From NCBI GenBank assembly GCA_025666215.1, contig CP102593.1, positions 5,035,001 to 5,099,000 of the forward strand: a DNA stretch of 64,000 nt. The letters run 5' to 3'. Below are positions 20,980 through 29,870 of the stretch, in pieces. The translations under genes and the position numbers were made by a program. This stretch comes from Xanthomonas campestris pv. phormiicola (lineage in GTDB: Bacteria; Pseudomonadota; Gammaproteobacteria; Xanthomonadales; Xanthomonadaceae). Position 1 is the first letter of the stretch; each line of letters starts with the position of its first letter. The notes beneath the pieces are model-generated. The model had not been told where the DNA came from and made no database searches. It worked only from the letters and a program-made list of their open reading frames with translations.

Positions 20980-22161
20980 TCACCCCGATATCGCCAACCG
21001 CTCCTGCCGGTAGCGGCGCACCGCGGCCAGCCACAGCAGCGCGGCCAGGCCGAAGCCGGCGGCCAGGTACACCGCCCAGATCTGCAGGTCGATCGGTTCG
21101 CGGCGGATGATCTTCAGCAGCATCTGGTTCTGCGCCAGGAACGGCACCGCGAACTGCCACAGCGTGGTCTTCAGCGGATACACCATCAACGCGTAGCCGG
21201 GCAGCATCGGCAGCAGCATCAGCCAGGTCATGTGGCTCTGCGCCTCCTTCATGCTCTTGGCCGAGGCGGCCAGCAGGGTCAGCAGCGAGGTGCCGATGAG
21301 CAGCATCGGCAGCAGCACGAACAGCATCTGCAGCATCGCCACGACGCCGACGTTGAGCTGGCGGCCGATGCCGCTGGCGACCTGCGCGCTGAGCTTGAAC
21401 GCGAGCAGGGTCAGCAGCAGCGAGGCCAGGCCGACTACGCAGGCGGCGGCGATCTTGCCGCTGACGATGGCGCCGCGCGAGGCCGGCGTGGCCAGCAACG
21501 GCTCCAGCGATTGCCGCTCGCGTTCGCCGGCGGTGGCGTCGAGGATCAGATAGGCGCCGCCGATGAACGAGGTGATGCACAGCAAGACCGGCAGCAGCAT
21601 CGCCAGCAACGCGCCGCGCTTGGCCTCGGCCGTGGCCAGGTCCTGGACGGCCATGTCCAGCGGCCGCGCCACCTGCGCATCGACGCCGCGCGCCAACAGC
21701 CGCAGCGCGCCGACCTGCTGGCTGTACATGCTCAGCGCCGTCTGCACGCGTGTGGTCGGGATGTCGGCATCGCGGCGGGTGCTGTCCTTGACGATCTCCA
21801 CCAGCGCCGGCCGCCCCTCGCGCCAGGCGTTGGCGTAGTCCTCGTCGATCTTCAGCGCCAGGTCCACGTCCTGGCTGCGGATCGCCGCGGTCAGGTCCTT
21901 GGGCGGGGCGACCGCGTTCAGGCCTTGCGCGGCGAGGAACGCGACCAGGTTCGGCGCGCGCTCGCGGCCGATCACCGGGATGTCCAGCGGCTTGTCGATC
22001 TGGGTCCTGACCCGGCTCTCGGCCAGCGCGCCCATGCCCAGGATCAGCGCCGGGTACAGCAGCGGGCCCAGCAGCAGCGCCAGCGCCAGGGTCCGGCGGT
22101 CGCGTCCGAGGTCGCGCAATTCCTTGCGCATCACGGTGAAAACGGTGCGTAACAGGCTCAT
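20980..22161 (-). CDS. ABC transporter permease, NatB type
   Basis: A 393-residue ABC-2 permease: one N-terminal membrane helix (about 25-45), a large extracytoplasmic domain (about 50-190), then five or so helices (from about 200 to 385). DUF3526/NatB-like features include GERERQSLEPLLATP. It overlaps the upstream ATPase gene by an ATGA, so the two are translationally coupled. With NatA it would form an exporter; NatAB in Bacillus extrudes sodium, but the substrate here is unknown. Confidence 0.85.
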   Translation of the reverse strand: MSLLRTVFTVMRKELRDLGRDRRTLALALLLGPLLYPALILGMGALAESRVRTQIDKPLDIPVIGRERAPNLVAFLAAQGLNAVAPPKDLTAAIRSQDVDLALKIDEDYANAWREGRPALVEIVKDSTRRDADIPTTRVQTALSMYSQQVGALRLLARGVDAQVARPLDMAVQDLATAEAKRGALLAMLLPVLLCITSFIGGAYLILDATAGERERQSLEPLLATPASRGAIVSGKIAAACVVGLASLLLTLLAFKLSAQVASGIGRQLNVGVVAMLQMLFVLLPMLLIGTSLLTLLAASAKSMKEAQSHMTWLMLLPMLPGYALMVYPLKTTLWQFAVPFLAQNQMLLKIIRREPIDLQIWAVYLAAGFGLAALLWLAAVRRYRQERLAISG

Positions 22162-22904
22162 GCGTGCAGTCCCTCGTCGCTGCCGATCGCCTTGACGAAG
22201 GCGTCTTCCAGATTGTCTTCGCCGGTCAGGGCGCGCAGTTCGTCGGCCGTGCCGGCGGCCACCACCGTGCCCTTGGCGACGATCACGATGCGGTCGCACA
22301 GCGCCGCCACCTCCTGCATGATGTGGCTGGAGAAGATCACGCAACGCCCTTCGGCGCGCAGCCCGCGCAGGAAGCCGCGCATCGCGCGCGTGGTCATCAC
22401 GTCCAGACCGTTGGTCGGTTCGTCGAGGATCACGTTGCGCGGATCGTGGACCAGCGCGCGCGCGATCGCGGTCTTGGTGCGCTGGCCCTGGCTGAAGCCC
22501 TCGGTCTGGCGGTCGAGGATGTCGTCCATGTCCAGCGCCGCCGACAGCAGCCGCGTGCGCTCGGCGATGCGCGCCGCCGACAGCCCGTGCAGTTCGCCGA
22601 AGTAGGCGATGTTCTCGCGCGCGGTCAGGCGCTTGTACACGCCGCGCGCGTCCGGCAGCACGCCCAGCGTGCGGCGCACCGCCAGCGGATCGGCGCCCAC
22701 GTCGATGCCGTCCACGCGCACCTGGCCCTGGTCGGGCGTCATCAGCGTGTACAGCATGCGCAAGGTGGTGGTCTTGCCGGCGCCGTTGGGACCGAGCAGG
22801 CCGGTGATCTGGCCGTCGGCGGCTTCGAAGCTGACCCCTTGCACCGCCTGCACGGTGCCGGCCTTGGTCTTGAACGCCTTGTGCAGATTGTCGGCGACGA
22901 TCAT
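22158..22904 (-). CDS. ABC transporter ATP-binding protein, NatA type
   Basis: A 248-residue ATPase with Walker A at residues 38-45 (GPNGAGKT), signature FSQGQ in place of LSGGQ, and Walker B VILDEPTNGLD. Start ATG 22904 gives the usual beginning just before the first strand. It is followed by its permease through an ATGA overlap, and the TAP-like hydrolase gene lies upstream on the same strand with a 31-base gap, so a three-gene operon is likely. Confidence 0.9.
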   Translation of the reverse strand: MIVADNLHKAFKTKAGTVQAVQGVSFEAADGQITGLLGPNGAGKTTTLRMLYTLMTPDQGQVRVDGIDVGADPLAVRRTLGVLPDARGVYKRLTARENIAYFGELHGLSAARIAERTRLLSAALDMDDILDRQTEGFSQGQRTKTAIARALVHDPRNVILDEPTNGLDVMTTRAMRGFLRGLRAEGRCVIFSSHIMQEVAALCDRIVIVAKGTVVAAGTADELRALTGEDNLEDAFVKAIGSDEGLHA

Positions 22905-22935
22905 GCGCGGTCCTCCCTGCGAAACGCTGCGCGGC

Positions 22936-24453
22936 TCATGGTTCCCATCCGTTGAATGAAGTGAAGGCCGGCACGCCGCTCATCGCGTCCAGGCAGGTGG
23001 CGTCGAGCCGCTTGGCATCGGCGTTCTCGAAGAACTGGCTCAGCAGCTTGGGCATGCAGCCCAACGTCATGGTGCCGTGGCCCTGGCCGCGCACCACCAG
23101 GTGGCGGCCGTTGGGCAGGCCCTGCAACACGCGCGCGGCATAGCGCGGCGGGGTCACCGGATCCAGCTCGCCGGAGGTCAGCAGCACCGGCAGTTCGGAT
23201 TTGAACGGCGCGGTGAAACCGGCCGGACGCGTCCCGGTCGGCCATGCCGGACAGGCGGCGAAGAACATCTGCGCCACCTCCGGACCGAGCAAGGTGTCGC
23301 CGCCGGCGGCAGGCGGGTGGTAACGGTCGGCATCCTCGGCGCAGATCACCGACCATTGCATGCCGCGGTTCATCTGCCCGTCCAGTTGCTTGCCCATCAT
23401 CTTCGCCAGCGACATCAGCGGCGCATAGCGCTCGTGCGCGGCCTCGTCCAGCACCAGCGGCAACAGCGAGGCGGTCTGCGGCGCATACGAGAACGAGAAC
23501 GCCAGGCTGGTGACGGTGTCGGCGGTCACCCGGTCGTGCGTGCTCTCGCCGCTGTCCGGGTCGCGATAGTCCACGTCCGCCGGCGCCTGCCGCAGCCGTT
23601 CCACCACCGTGCGCAGCTGCGCGCGGGTGTCGGTGGGAAAGCGTTTGGCGCAGGCCGGGGTGGCCCTGCACTGCTCCGACTGCAGCGTGATCGCGTCCTC
23701 GAAGGTGGTGGCGAATTCGCCGCCGACCACCAGGTCGTTCGGCGCCACGCCGTCGATCACCACGCTGCGGGTGTGCGCCGCATAGCGCGCCGCGTACTGC
23801 TGGGCGACACGGGTGCCGTAGGAACCGCCGATCAGGTTGAGCTTGTCCGGGCCGAGCGCGGCGCGCACCGCGTCCAGGTCGGCGATGGCCTGGGTGGTGG
23901 TGTAGTAGCGCGGATCGGCGCGGCCCTGCAGCGACTGCGCGCAACGCCGCGCGTAGTCGAGCAGCTCGTTCGCGGTGGGCGCGCGCGCCGGATCGGCCAG
24001 CTGCATTTCCTTGCCGTCCGCGCCCAGGCAGGTCAGCGGATTGGACTGGCCGGTGCCGCGCTGGTCGATCAGGAACACGTCGCGGCGCTTGCGGGTTTCG
24101 CGCAAGGCCATGTCGACGATGCTGGCGACCTCGGTCGCCGCCTGGCCGGGGCCGCCGGCGAGGAAGAACACCGGATCGGGATCGCTGCCGCCCTGGCCGT
24201 TGGCCGGCAACCAGGCGATGTTGAGTTCGATCTTGCGCCCGCCGGGCGCTGCCGGATTCTCCGGCACCGGCATGCGCGTGCATTGCGCCTCGACGTTGTT
24301 GGCCGCAACCGGACTGGTCAACGTGCAGGGATGGAAACGCAACGTGCCGTAGCTGCGTCCCGCATTCTGCGGCGCCGGTCCGTGTCCGCCTTGGCAGGCG
24401 GCGAGCAGCAAGGCCGCCACAACGACGGCGAGCGGTCTGCATGGGTGTGGCAT
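22936..24453 (-). CDS. TAP-like alpha/beta-hydrolase lipoprotein (proline iminopeptidase related)
   Basis: A 505-residue protein with a lipoprotein signal (LLLAACQGG). The alpha/beta-hydrolase core shows the GGPGQ oxyanion motif, DQRGTGQSNP, the nucleophile elbow GGSYGTR, and a C-terminal TAP-like region with Asp in GELDPVTPP and His in GQGHGTM. Related enzymes (SlpD/SlpE, tripeptidyl aminopeptidases) cut N-terminal residues from peptides. The start at 24453 is preferred because AAGGA lies eight bases before it; starts at 24462 and 24474 are also open. Confidence 0.8.
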   Translation of the reverse strand: MPHPCRPLAVVVAALLLAACQGGHGPAPQNAGRSYGTLRFHPCTLTSPVAANNVEAQCTRMPVPENPAAPGGRKIELNIAWLPANGQGGSDPDPVFFLAGGPGQAATEVASIVDMALRETRKRRDVFLIDQRGTGQSNPLTCLGADGKEMQLADPARAPTANELLDYARRCAQSLQGRADPRYYTTTQAIADLDAVRAALGPDKLNLIGGSYGTRVAQQYAARYAAHTRSVVIDGVAPNDLVVGGEFATTFEDAITLQSEQCRATPACAKRFPTDTRAQLRTVVERLRQAPADVDYRDPDSGESTHDRVTADTVTSLAFSFSYAPQTASLLPLVLDEAAHERYAPLMSLAKMMGKQLDGQMNRGMQWSVICAEDADRYHPPAAGGDTLLGPEVAQMFFAACPAWPTGTRPAGFTAPFKSELPVLLTSGELDPVTPPRYAARVLQGLPNGRHLVVRGQGHGTMTLGCMPKLLSQFFENADAKRLDATCLDAMSGVPAFTSFNGWEP

Positions 24454-24535
24454 GGTTCGCATCCTTGAGTTCATGGCTTGCAGGATGCCATGCCGGAGCA
24501 TGGCGTCGTAGGCGACCGATGGCAGGTCGCGGGGA

Positions 24536-24736
24536 CTACTCGGAATCGTCGAACAGGAACACCTGCTCGATGCTGTGCGCGAACAGCCGCGCGATCCGGA
24601 ACGCCAGCGGCAGGCTCGGATCGTACTTGCCGGTTTCCAGCGCGTTGATGGTCTGCCGCGACACGCCCAGCCGCTCGCCCAGTTCGCCCTGCGACCAGCC
24701 GCGCGCCTCGCGCAGTGCGCGGATGCGGCTGTTCAT
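24536..24736 (-). CDS. XRE/Cro-C1 family small transcriptional regulator
   Basis: A 66-residue helix-turn-helix protein that is essentially only the DNA-binding domain (WSQGELGERLGVSRQTINALETGKYDPSL). Very short regulators of this YozG-like type are typically encoded next to a small membrane protein, as here: it overlaps the upstream membrane-protein gene by an ATGA. It probably represses its own operon, for which a palindrome at 25388-25405 is a candidate operator. Confidence 0.9.
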   Translation of the reverse strand: MNSRIRALREARGWSQGELGERLGVSRQTINALETGKYDPSLPLAFRIARLFAHSIEQVFLFDDSE

Positions 24737-25314
24737 TGGTAGCGGCGCGCATTCACGCCCTTGGCGATGCCGTAGGTCGCGCACAGCAGCGGAAACACCC
24801 ACAGCATCGCCGCCGCTGCCGGCACCGCGATCGTGCCAGCGGCCTGCAGGAAACCGGCGGTCATGTAGCCCCCGGCGACCAGCCCGGCGGCGATGGCGAT
24901 GGACTCCAGTTCGATGCGCCGCTGCATCTCGTCGGAGTCGCGCACGAAGCGCGCCACCGCGCGGATCACCAGCACCACCAGCAGCGCCGGCAGCAGCGCG
25001 ATCAGCACCCGCGCCCAGTCCGCCTCCACGCTGCCGAGCAGGCGCCTCCAGCACAGCATCACGCCGACGTAGAGCAGCATCGGCAGCCCGAACTCGCGGT
25101 AGTAGCGGCGCGCCAGCGCTGGCGGCGCGCTGTCGCGCAGGCTGCCCGGCGACCACCACAGCATGATCGCCAGGCACAGGCCGCCGACGCCCACGCCCAT
25201 GCACAGCCCGCGCAGATAGTCGCTGCCACCGAACGGCAGCCAGACGGCTGCCATCAGCAGCGCCAGACTGAGGCACAGCACCGCGATCGCAGTGCGCCTG
25301 CAGTTGCTCATCAC
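24733..25314 (-). CDS. Membrane protein co-transcribed with XRE regulator
   Basis: A 193-residue protein with about five hydrophobic segments (roughly 8-28, 34-54, 78-95, 100-120, 140-185). The conserved loop FVRDSDEMQRRIELES between the helices is typical of the DUF2178-like membrane proteins that accompany small XRE regulators. Function unknown; it may sense membrane state for the regulator. First gene of a two-gene operon. Confidence 0.75.
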   Translation of the reverse strand: MMSNCRRTAIAVLCLSLALLMAAVWLPFGGSDYLRGLCMGVGVGGLCLAIMLWWSPGSLRDSAPPALARRYYREFGLPMLLYVGVMLCWRRLLGSVEADWARVLIALLPALLVVLVIRAVARFVRDSDEMQRRIELESIAIAAGLVAGGYMTAGFLQAAGTIAVPAAAAMLWVFPLLCATYGIAKGVNARRYQ

Positions 25315-25387
25315 CTAATCCCCAATGTTCAACCTGCCCTGTCCGGCGCCGTTGCGGCCACCGCCCTGTTGCGCTGACCACGCCTCC

Positions 25388-25438
25388 TGTCAAGCACACT
25401 TGACAACAGAATGCGCACGCCAGATGCGCATGTCAAGT
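25388..25438 (-). promoter_or_regulatory. Candidate operator/promoter of the XRE operon
   Basis: Bases 25388-25405 form a perfect inverted repeat TGTCAAG-CACA-CTTGACA. A third half-site TGTCAAG lies at 25431-25437, and two TGCGCA palindromes at 25412 and 25425. Read on the minus strand, the half-site gives a TTGACA -35 element with CATTCT 17 bases further as a possible -10. The cluster lies about 75-125 bases upstream of the membrane-protein start. Confidence 0.5.
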
Positions 25439-26097
25439 ATCCTTTACATGCCCGGGCGCCAAGTTGCCGGTATCGCCAACAGATGGACCGGTGTCGGGTC
25501 CATCTGCGATGTCTCCGAAAGAATTTTTTCGCAGATACTTCAGAGGTGCCGGGAGACCGATCACGTTTCACGCGCAGCCGACGCTGATCTACGGCAACCG
25601 TCGTTCCAGTAGCAGCACCTAGCCCATTTTGTCTTTCACCCGATCATCAGCTGCCCCTTGGTGGCTACCTTAGGTAAAGCGCACAGCCAGCATGCGTGAG
25701 GGAAGGTGATCTGGCGCGCCATCGTTCGCTGAGCTAATCTTGGCTGATTGAAAGCTGCGCCTGGAGTCGTAAGTGGGTAGGTCCTCTCCGGCGTAACTGT
25801 ATGCAGACCATGCGAAGGCTGCAGTTTGGCGGCCTTCCCGCCACGCTCATCTTGAGCGTGGAATCGCAAATGCGAGTTCCGGAGACTATGAAGAGTGGCG
25901 GGCGTGCGCAACGCGCAAAATGGCAGACGTTGCCGCAACTTAGGACGATGGGAGTCTAAGGGCTGGAAGGCAATCGGGGGGCGCGCCGGGCAAGACGTCC
26001 GGGTACGCATTCGATCACTTATCGGTCATACCATGGAACGTGGCGTGCCATAGCGATGCCGTTGATCGTTGCGATAATTATCAAGGTACGGAAAAAC
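25439..26097. other. Gene-poor lower-GC segment with hairpins
   Basis: About 660 bases without a supportable gene; open frames here have no recognisable domain or ribosome site. The segment contains a perfect nine-base stem CCACGCTCA-TCT-TGAGCGTGG (25841-25861) followed immediately by GAATCGCA-AA-TGCGAGTTC (25861-25879), suggesting a structured RNA or an old mobile-element end. Base composition is lower in G+C than the neighbours. Confidence 0.4.
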
Positions 26098-26448
26098 ATG
26101 AAACGATTCTTTTTGGGAGCATTGCTCTGCATCTGCGCCATGCCGTCATACGCGGAGGTATGCACCGTCGAAGGAAAGGTTGCCACGTTGATTCCATCGC
26201 AGGGTGTCGCAGGTCTTTCCATAGCCAGCCCCATCTCCGGCTGTTCCTGCGACTTCAACATGCTATGGATCGACACCAATGTGGATGGCGGCAAGGCGAT
26301 GTATGCCGCGGCCCTGGGGGCGAAATTCAACGGCACGTCGGTGAGAGCAACCATACAAGATGGGCAAGGTAACGGCGCCCAGGGAAATCAGGCAATTACC
26401 TATCGATATTGGGCAACATGCAAGCTCATGGCTCTCGAGCTACTGTAG
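26098..26448 (+). CDS. Small exported hypothetical protein
   Basis: A 116-residue protein with a signal peptide (MKRFFLGALLCICAMPSYAEV) and a mature part with four Cys (VCTVEG, GCSCDF, ATCKLM). The pattern suggests a small disulfide-bonded beta protein in the periplasm. ATG 26098 is chosen because it opens the signal peptide; the frame extends 14 codons upstream. I do not recognise the family. G+C is lower than in most neighbours, and it stands alone. Confidence 0.6.
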   Translation: MKRFFLGALLCICAMPSYAEVCTVEGKVATLIPSQGVAGLSIASPISGCSCDFNMLWIDTNVDGGKAMYAAALGAKFNGTSVRATIQDGQGNGAQGNQAITYRYWATCKLMALELL

Positions 26449-26613
26449 AGAGATAGTCAGCGATCTACCGAGCGCCGTCCATCACGCGAATCCGATCAGC
26501 CCGATTGGCGCGTCGCGCAGTCGGATCTCGTTAACGCTCTGCCAGACAGAAGCAGCCTGCACGAGACGACGGTCTCCAGCCCGCATTGAGGCGATCGGCG
26601 ATGCCGCTCGGCG

Positions 26614-27399
26614 CTACTTGCTGCTGACATACTTCTCGCGGCGGATGTGCTGCACCGGCAGGCCGGCGTCCTTCAGCGCATCGAAGCAGGCGTCGACCAT
26701 GTTCGGGTTGCCGCACAGGTAGGCGACGTCGCCCTCGGCCTGCGGCGCGAATTCGGCCAGGAACTGCTGCACGTAGCCGTGGCGCACGTCCGCATGCGGC
26801 GCCTCCGGCAGCTCGCGCGAGAAGCACGGCACGAAGCGGAAACCCGGATGCGCGTCGGCGAAGGCGCGGAACTCGTCGCCGTACAGCAGCTCGGCCGGCG
26901 TGCGCGCACCCAGCAGCAGCACCACTTCCACGCCGCGCTCGGCCATCGCCGCCTCCAGCAGCGGCAGCATCGAACGGTACGGGGTGACGCCGGTGCCGGT
27001 GGCGATCAGCAGGTAGCGGCGGTTGCTGTCGCCCTGGTTCAGGCAGAAGCGGCCGTAGGGACCGCTGGCGCAGACCTGCCCGCCGATCTCCAGGCCTTCG
27101 AACAGCGCCGTGGCCGCGCCGCCGGCGACGAAGCTGACCGCGATCTCGACCGTGGCATCGGCCGGCTGCGCCGGGTCGTGGCGGGTCGCCAGCGAGTAGC
27201 TGCGCTTGGTCGCGGTGCCGTCGGCGTAGTGGAAATGCACCTGCACGAACTGGCCAGGCAAGAACGGCAGCGGCTGGCCGTCGTCGCGGACGAAGCGGTA
27301 GTGGCCGACGGCCGGGGCCAGCATGTGGCGGTCGACCAGTTTCAACGGGAATTGGGCAGGCACGCGGATGCAACAGTCTATGGCCGGGGCCGAGCCCAC
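26614..27399 (-). CDS. fpr: Ferredoxin--NADP reductase
   Basis: About 261 residues: FAD-binding beta barrel with RSYSLAT, then the NADP-binding domain with ATGTGVTPYRSML and CGNPNMVD near the C-terminus, ending KYVSSK. It moves electrons between NADPH and ferredoxin or flavodoxin, often under oxidative stress. The start is uncertain: the frame allows GTG 27399 (MGSAPAIDCC) or GTG 27363 just before PAQFPLKLVDRHML, and the latter gives the usual family beginning. Neither has a strong ribosome site. The start is divergent from the ABC operon. Confidence 0.88.
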   Translation of the reverse strand: MGSAPAIDCCIRVPAQFPLKLVDRHMLAPAVGHYRFVRDDGQPLPFLPGQFVQVHFHYADGTATKRSYSLATRHDPAQPADATVEIAVSFVAGGAATALFEGLEIGGQVCASGPYGRFCLNQGDSNRRYLLIATGTGVTPYRSMLPLLEAAMAERGVEVVLLLGARTPAELLYGDEFRAFADAHPGFRFVPCFSRELPEAPHADVRHGYVQQFLAEFAPQAEGDVAYLCGNPNMVDACFDALKDAGLPVQHIRREKYVSSK

Positions 27400-27408
27400 G
27401 AGGTCTTC

Positions 27409-27414
27409 TATAAT
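27409..27414 (+). promoter_or_regulatory. Consensus -10 (TATAAT) for the YadGH-like ABC operon
   Basis: A perfect TATAAT lies about 50 bases before the TTG start at 27463. The -35 region 17 bases upstream is weak (GC-rich). It overlaps the start region of the divergent fpr gene, so the two may influence each other. Confidence 0.5.
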
Positions 27415-27462
27415 AGCGGCTGCATTTCTTCAGCGCCGTCAACAGGGCGCGAAAGGTCCGCC

Positions 27463-28491
27463 TTGAACCCCACCTCCCCGCTTCCCTCCTCCGCGCCGGT
27501 GCCCGCGCTGCGCGTGCGCGAGCTGCGCAAGACCTACGACAACGGCGTGCAGGCGCTGCACGGCGTGTCGCTGGACGTGCTGCCCGGCGACTTCTTCGCC
27601 CTGCTCGGCCCCAACGGCGCCGGCAAGTCCACCCTGATCGGCATCATCAGCTCGCTGGTGAACCTCAGCGCCGGCCAGGTCGAGGTGTTCGGCACCGACC
27701 TGACCGCCCAGCGCAGCGCGGCGATGCGCCTGCTCGGCCTGGTCCCGCAGGAAATCAACTTCAACCTGTTCGAGAAGCCCTTCGACATCCTGGTCAACTA
27801 CGCCGGCTTCTACGGCATGCCGCGCGCGCAGGCCGAACGCCAGGCCGAAGTGGAACTCAAGCGCGCGCACCTGTGGGAGAAGGCGCAGGTGATGAGCCGC
27901 ACCCTGTCCGGCGGCATGAAGCGGCGACTGATGATCGCCCGCGCGATGATGACCCAGCCGCGCCTGCTGATCCTGGACGAACCCACCGCCGGCGTGGACA
28001 TCGAGATCCGCCGCGACATGTGGCGCGTGCTGCGCGAGATCAACGCCGCCGGCACCACCATCATCCTGACCACGCACTACCTGGAGGAAGCGGAGAGCCT
28101 GTGCCGCAACCTGGCGATCATCGACCGCGGCCGCATCGTCGAGCAGGGCCCGATGCGCGAACTGCTGGCCAAGCTCGACGTGGAAGGCTTCCTGCTGGAC
28201 ATCGACGGCGCACTGCCGGCGCAGCTGCCGGCGATCGAAGGCACCACCTTGCTGGCACAGGACGCGCACACGCTGGACCTGGACATGCCGCGGGCGATGG
28301 ACCTCAACCGGGTGTTCGCCGCGCTCGGCGACGCCGGCATCCGCGTTCGCTCGATGCGCACCAAGAGCAACCGCCTGGAGGAGCTGTTCGTGCGCCTCAC
28401 CGGCGACCACAGCAGCGGCCAGTCCGCAGCCGTCGCCAGCGCCGCGGGCGCGGCGAACACGGATTCGCCGCGCCCCCCCGCCGCCACCTGA
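27463..28491 (+). CDS. ABC transporter ATP-binding protein, YadG-like
   Basis: A 342-residue ATPase: Walker A GPNGAGKST, signature LSGGMKRRL, Walker B LLILDEPTAGVD and switch His in TTHYLEE, followed by an accessory C-terminal domain (about 235-320). No ATG is available at the 5' end; a TTG at 27463, six bases after GAAAGG, is the best start. It pairs with the permease 21 bases downstream as in E. coli yadG/yadH. Substrate unknown. Confidence 0.88.
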   Translation: MNPTSPLPSSAPVPALRVRELRKTYDNGVQALHGVSLDVLPGDFFALLGPNGAGKSTLIGIISSLVNLSAGQVEVFGTDLTAQRSAAMRLLGLVPQEINFNLFEKPFDILVNYAGFYGMPRAQAERQAEVELKRAHLWEKAQVMSRTLSGGMKRRLMIARAMMTQPRLLILDEPTAGVDIEIRRDMWRVLREINAAGTTIILTTHYLEEAESLCRNLAIIDRGRIVEQGPMRELLAKLDVEGFLLDIDGALPAQLPAIEGTTLLAQDAHTLDLDMPRAMDLNRVFAALGDAGIRVRSMRTKSNRLEELFVRLTGDHSSGQSAAVASAAGAANTDSPRPPAAT

Positions 28492-28512
28492 TCCCTCTTT
28501 CGCCGGACGCCG

Positions 28513-29328
28513 ATGAACACCCCAATCCAACCGCACTCCCTCCTCCCCGAGACCACGCCGGCCCAGCGCAACTGGGTCGCGCTGGGCACCGTGGTGCGCC
28601 GCGAGGTCAAGCGCATCCTGCGCATCTGGGGCCAGACCCTGGTGCCGCCGGCGATCACCATGACCCTGTACTTCCTGATCTTCGGCGGGCTGATCGGCTC
28701 GCGCGTGGGCGACATGGGCGGCTACAGCTACATGCAGTTCATCGTCCCCGGCCTGGTGATGATGAGCGTGATCCAGAACAGCTACGGCAACATCAGCTCC
28801 AGTTTCTTCGGCGCCAAGTTCGGCCGCCACGTCGAGGAACTGCTGGTCAGCCCGATGCCGAACTGGGTGATCCTGTGGGGCTACGTGGCCGGCGCGGTGC
28901 TGCGCGGACTGATGGTCGGCGTGCTGGTGCTGATCATCGCCATGTTCTTCACCCCGGTGCGCATCCCGCACCCGCTGGTGACGCTGACCACGGTGCTGCT
29001 GGGCGCGACGATCTTCTCGCTGGCCGGCTTCATCAACGCCGTCTACGCGAAGAAGTTCGACGACGTCGCCATCGTGCCGACCTTCATCCTGACCCCGCTG
29101 ACCTACCTGGGCGGCGTGTTCTATTCGGTGAAGCTGCTGCCCGGCTGGGCCGAGGCCGCCACCCATGCCAACCCGATCTTCTACATGGTCAACGCCTTCC
29201 GCTACGGCCTGCTCGGCAGCAGCGACGTGCCGGTCTGGGTGGCCTACGCGCTGATGCTGGGCTTCGTCGCGGTGCTCAGCGCGCTGGCGTTGTGGCTGCT
29301 CAAGCGCGGAGTGGGATTGCGCAGCTGA
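28513..29328 (+). CDS. ABC-2 type permease, YadH-like
   Basis: A 271-residue inner-membrane protein with about six helices. The amphipathic N-terminal part (VVRREVKRILRIWGQTLVPP) and motifs IVPGLVMMSV, EELLVSPMP and FTPL-like TPLTYLGGVFYS are characteristic of the YadH/NodJ family. The 3' end (29128-29328) is duplicated at 29871-30071. Confidence 0.88.
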   Translation: MNTPIQPHSLLPETTPAQRNWVALGTVVRREVKRILRIWGQTLVPPAITMTLYFLIFGGLIGSRVGDMGGYSYMQFIVPGLVMMSVIQNSYGNISSSFFGAKFGRHVEELLVSPMPNWVILWGYVAGAVLRGLMVGVLVLIIAMFFTPVRIPHPLVTLTTVLLGATIFSLAGFINAVYAKKFDDVAIVPTFILTPLTYLGGVFYSVKLLPGWAEAATHANPIFYMVNAFRYGLLGSSDVPVWVAYALMLGFVAVLSALALWLLKRGVGLRS

Positions 29329-29330
29329 GC

Positions 29331-29777
29331 ATGCGCCGCGCCATCGGGCCGCTGTCATTGTGGCTGCTGTGCGGCGCCGCCGCGGTGCCGGCTGCCGCGC
29401 CCGCGGCCGGCCAGGACCCGGCCGCGCCGAGCGCCGAGACGCTGTACAGGTTGGGCGAGGCCGATGGCACGCAGCTGGCCCAGGCGCGTTACTGCGAGCT
29501 GCCGCCAGCCGAGATGTCCCGCCTTGCCGGCGCGCTGCAGCAGGCCGCGCGAGCGCGCGCGCTGGCCGCGAACGTGACCTTCGATGCGGCCGCGCACGAC
29601 GCTGCGATGCGTGCCAGCTTCGACGATTTCCGCCAGCTATTGGCCGCCCTCGAGGCGCAGGACGGCGCCCAGGACCTGGCGCAACGCCAGGCGCACTACC
29701 GGGAGCAGTGCGCCGAGGTGCGCGCCGGGATCGAGACCCTGATCGGCCCGCTGGCCAAGCAGGACACCAAGGGCTAG
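29331..29777 (+). CDS. Exported helical hypothetical protein
   Basis: A 148-residue protein with a signal peptide (MRRAIGPLSLWLLCGAAAVPAAAPAAG) and a mature helical domain with two Cys (ARYCELPP, YREQCAEV) likely disulfide-linked. It starts two bases after the permease stop, so it belongs to the ABC operon. I do not recognise a family; the fold looks like a small periplasmic helical bundle, perhaps an accessory of the transporter. Confidence 0.65.
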   Translation: MRRAIGPLSLWLLCGAAAVPAAAPAAGQDPAAPSAETLYRLGEADGTQLAQARYCELPPAEMSRLAGALQQAARARALAANVTFDAAAHDAAMRASFDDFRQLLAALEAQDGAQDLAQRQAHYREQCAEVRAGIETLIGPLAKQDTKG

Positions 29778-29870
29778 CACGGCCCTGCCGGCGGATTCCA
29801 CGTCGCCACAGGGCACCACCAGACGCGCATCCCGATCCTCGGCGCCGTCGCGACCAGGGCGTATCCGCCG

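Noticed and set aside
25841..25879. Hairpins considered as an integron attC site
   Set aside because: Core sites (R and L boxes with GTT/AAC) and a nearby integrase or cassette gene are missing.
25636..26010. Minus-strand frame of about 120 codons in the gene-poor patch
   Set aside because: No ribosome site, no recognisable domain, composition unlike neighbouring genes, and it overlaps perfect hairpins.
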